This document shows, piece after piece, positions 7,120 to 8,065 of a stretch of DNA of 8,065 nucleotides. This DNA comes from Parvularculaceae bacterium (GTDB taxonomy: Bacteria; Pseudomonadota; Alphaproteobacteria; Caulobacterales; Parvularculaceae): contig SHAI01000117.1 of assembly GCA_004213235.1 (NCBI GenBank), forward strand, positions 1 to 8,065, written 5' to 3'. A model generated the notes under the pieces. That model ran no database searches, had not been told where the DNA came from, and saw nothing but the letters and a program-made list of their open reading frames with translations. Numbering within the stretch: the first letter of the stretch is position 1; every line of letters begins with the position of its first letter. A program made the translations under genes and the position numbers.

Positions 7120-7138
7120 TCTCGTCTTTCTGGTAACG

Positions 7139-8065
7139 TCATTCATCGGCAAGCGAGCATTCTTCGTCATTCATTTCTGCCTCAATTTCACCGAAAAGCG
7201 GCGTCGACAGATAACGCTCGCCGGTATCTGGCAACATGCACAATATGACCGACCCTTCCGGTGCATCATTGGCAACGTCGATTGCGGTGGCGAATGTCGA
7301 CCCACCTGACACACCGGTAAAAATGCCCTCTTTTGACGCCAATTCCCGGGCCCATTCCATGCCGTGAGCACCGGCGACTTTCCGCACCTCATCAATTACG
7401 CCATTTTTCACGGCTTCTTCAGCAACCAGGGGAATAAAATCCGGCGTCCACCCCTGAATGGGATGGGGTGACCAAGCAGGGTGTGTCGCCGCGGCTGATC
7501 CGTCCGCATTGCGTTCTTGATCCCGCCCATCGCTCATCAGCGCCGCGGTGTTCGGTTCACTGACGATGATTTTAGTATCAGCCCGCTCGCGGCGCAGGAC
7601 CCGGCTCACCCCGGAAAGCGTACCGCCCGTGCCCCAGCCGGTGACCCAATAATCCAGCTTCTCGCCGGCAAAATCATCGATGATTTCCTGGCCCGTCGTG
7701 CGTTCGTGGATGTCCGGGTTGGCGGGATTTTCAAATTGCCGGGTCATGAACCAGCCATTTTTGTCAGCCAGCTGTTTTGCTTTTTTCACCATCCCGGTAC
7801 CTTTTTCTGCAGCCGGGGTAAGAACGACTTTTGCGCCGAGAAAGCGCATAAGTTTGCGCCGTTCGATGGAGAAACTGTCCGCCATGGTGATGACAAGCGG
7901 ATATCCTTTTGCCGCGCATACCATGGCAAGACCGATACCCGTATTGCCACTTGTGGCTTCAACTACTGTCTGGCCGGGCTTGAGGGCACCTGAGCGTTCC
8001 GCCGCTTCGATGACGCCGAGCGCGAGGCGATCTTTCACCGAGCCCAGCGGATTGAAGGCCTCTAC
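7139..8065 (-). CDS. Cysteine synthase (O-acetylserine sulfhydrylase), 5' end outside the window
   Basis: This PLP enzyme makes L-cysteine from O-acetylserine and sulfide. The reading frame is open to the window edge. The visible 308 residues start VEAFNPLGSVKDR, in which Lys11 of the visible part is the PLP Schiff-base lysine, so the true start is upstream and the GTG at 8038 falls inside this motif. Further landmarks in visible numbering are TSGNTG (38-43, substrate loop), GTGGTLSG (145-152, PLP phosphate clamp), IQGWTPDFIP (203-212), GVSGGSTFA (251-259) and LPDTGERYLSTPLF (278-291). Between the EP of strand VSEP and IQG it has about ten more residues than E. coli CysK. The family is clear, but CysK, CysM and cystathionine beta-synthase-like forms are not cleanly separated here. 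CysK is the most likely, so no symbol is given. The C-terminus is acidic (NDEECSLADE). It converges on the TetR gene with no terminator seen. Confidence 0.93.
   Translation of the reverse strand, partial: VEAFNPLGSVKDRLALGVIEAAERSGALKPGQTVVEATSGNTGIGLAMVCAAKGYPLVITMADSFSIERRKLMRFLGAKVVLTPAAEKGTGMVKKAKQLADKNGWFMTRQFENPANPDIHERTTGQEIIDDFAGEKLDYWVTGWGTGGTLSGVSRVLRRERADTKIIVSEPNTAALMSDGRDQERNADGSAAATHPAWSPHPIQGWTPDFIPLVAEEAVKNGVIDEVRKVAGAHGMEWARELASKEGIFTGVSGGSTFATAIDVANDAPEGSVILCMLPDTGERYLSTPLFGEIEAEMNDEECSLADE

Noticed and set aside
7517..7993. A 158-codon open frame on the + strand, opposite the cysteine synthase gene.
   Set aside because: It lies wholly antisense to a well-conserved gene and its product looks like no protein family. 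Long antisense frames are common in GC-rich genes.
8036..8038. GTG as the start codon of the cysteine synthase.
   Set aside because: This valine lies within the conserved SVKDR lysine motif, and the frame continues with NPLGS to the window edge, so the real start is outside the window.
1..8065. CRISPR arrays, insertion sequences, tRNA or rRNA genes, riboswitches, phage or defence genes.
   Set aside because: I saw no regularly spaced repeats, transposase motifs, terminal inverted repeats, tRNA-like cloverleaf or defence domains. Conserved housekeeping genes fill nearly all of the window.

Overview
The window reads as an ordinary chromosomal segment of an alphaproteobacterium, most likely Rhodospirillales-like. 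The evidence is the moderately high GC content, the gene run ispH-thrB-rnhA (a known alphaproteobacterial arrangement), the APH-fold homoserine kinase, and the character of the cysteine synthase and the small lipoprotein. This placement comes from protein character and gene order; no database search was made.

Layout, left to right. (1) On the + strand, a possible 3' end of an upstream gene (about 1-51) is followed by ribH (65-559, lumazine synthase). folE (556-1170, GTP cyclohydrolase I) follows with a 4-base stop/start overlap. (2) On the - strand, a small predicted lipoprotein gene (3005-3571) is followed two bases later by argS (3002-1239, arginyl-tRNA synthetase). folE and argS converge across 68 bases. 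(3) A 291-base divergent intergenic region (3572-3862) carries a small inverted repeat, overlapping direct repeats and one possible promoter facing the lipoprotein gene. (4) On the + strand, ispH (3863-4873, last enzyme of the MEP isoprenoid pathway), thrB (4923-5888, homoserine kinase) and rnhA (5909-6328, RNase HI) probably form one transcription unit. (5) After a 167-base gap with a bulged hairpin comes a TetR-family regulator gene (6496-7119, +). (6) It converges on a cysteine synthase gene (7139 to beyond 8065, -), whose 5' end lies outside the window.

Functionally this is mainly biosynthesis and information processing: flavin, folate/pterin, isoprenoid, threonine and cysteine synthesis, tRNA charging and RNA:DNA hybrid removal. 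ribH and folE serve two pathways that both begin with GTP, which may be why they are translationally linked.

I looked for mobile elements, CRISPR arrays, RNA genes, phage or defence modules and toxin pairs, and saw none. No convincing new system is present. The items most worth a second look are the lipoprotein-argS pairing, the ribH-folE coupling, the repeats in the divergent region, the N-terminal extension of IspH and a loop insertion in the cysteine synthase.
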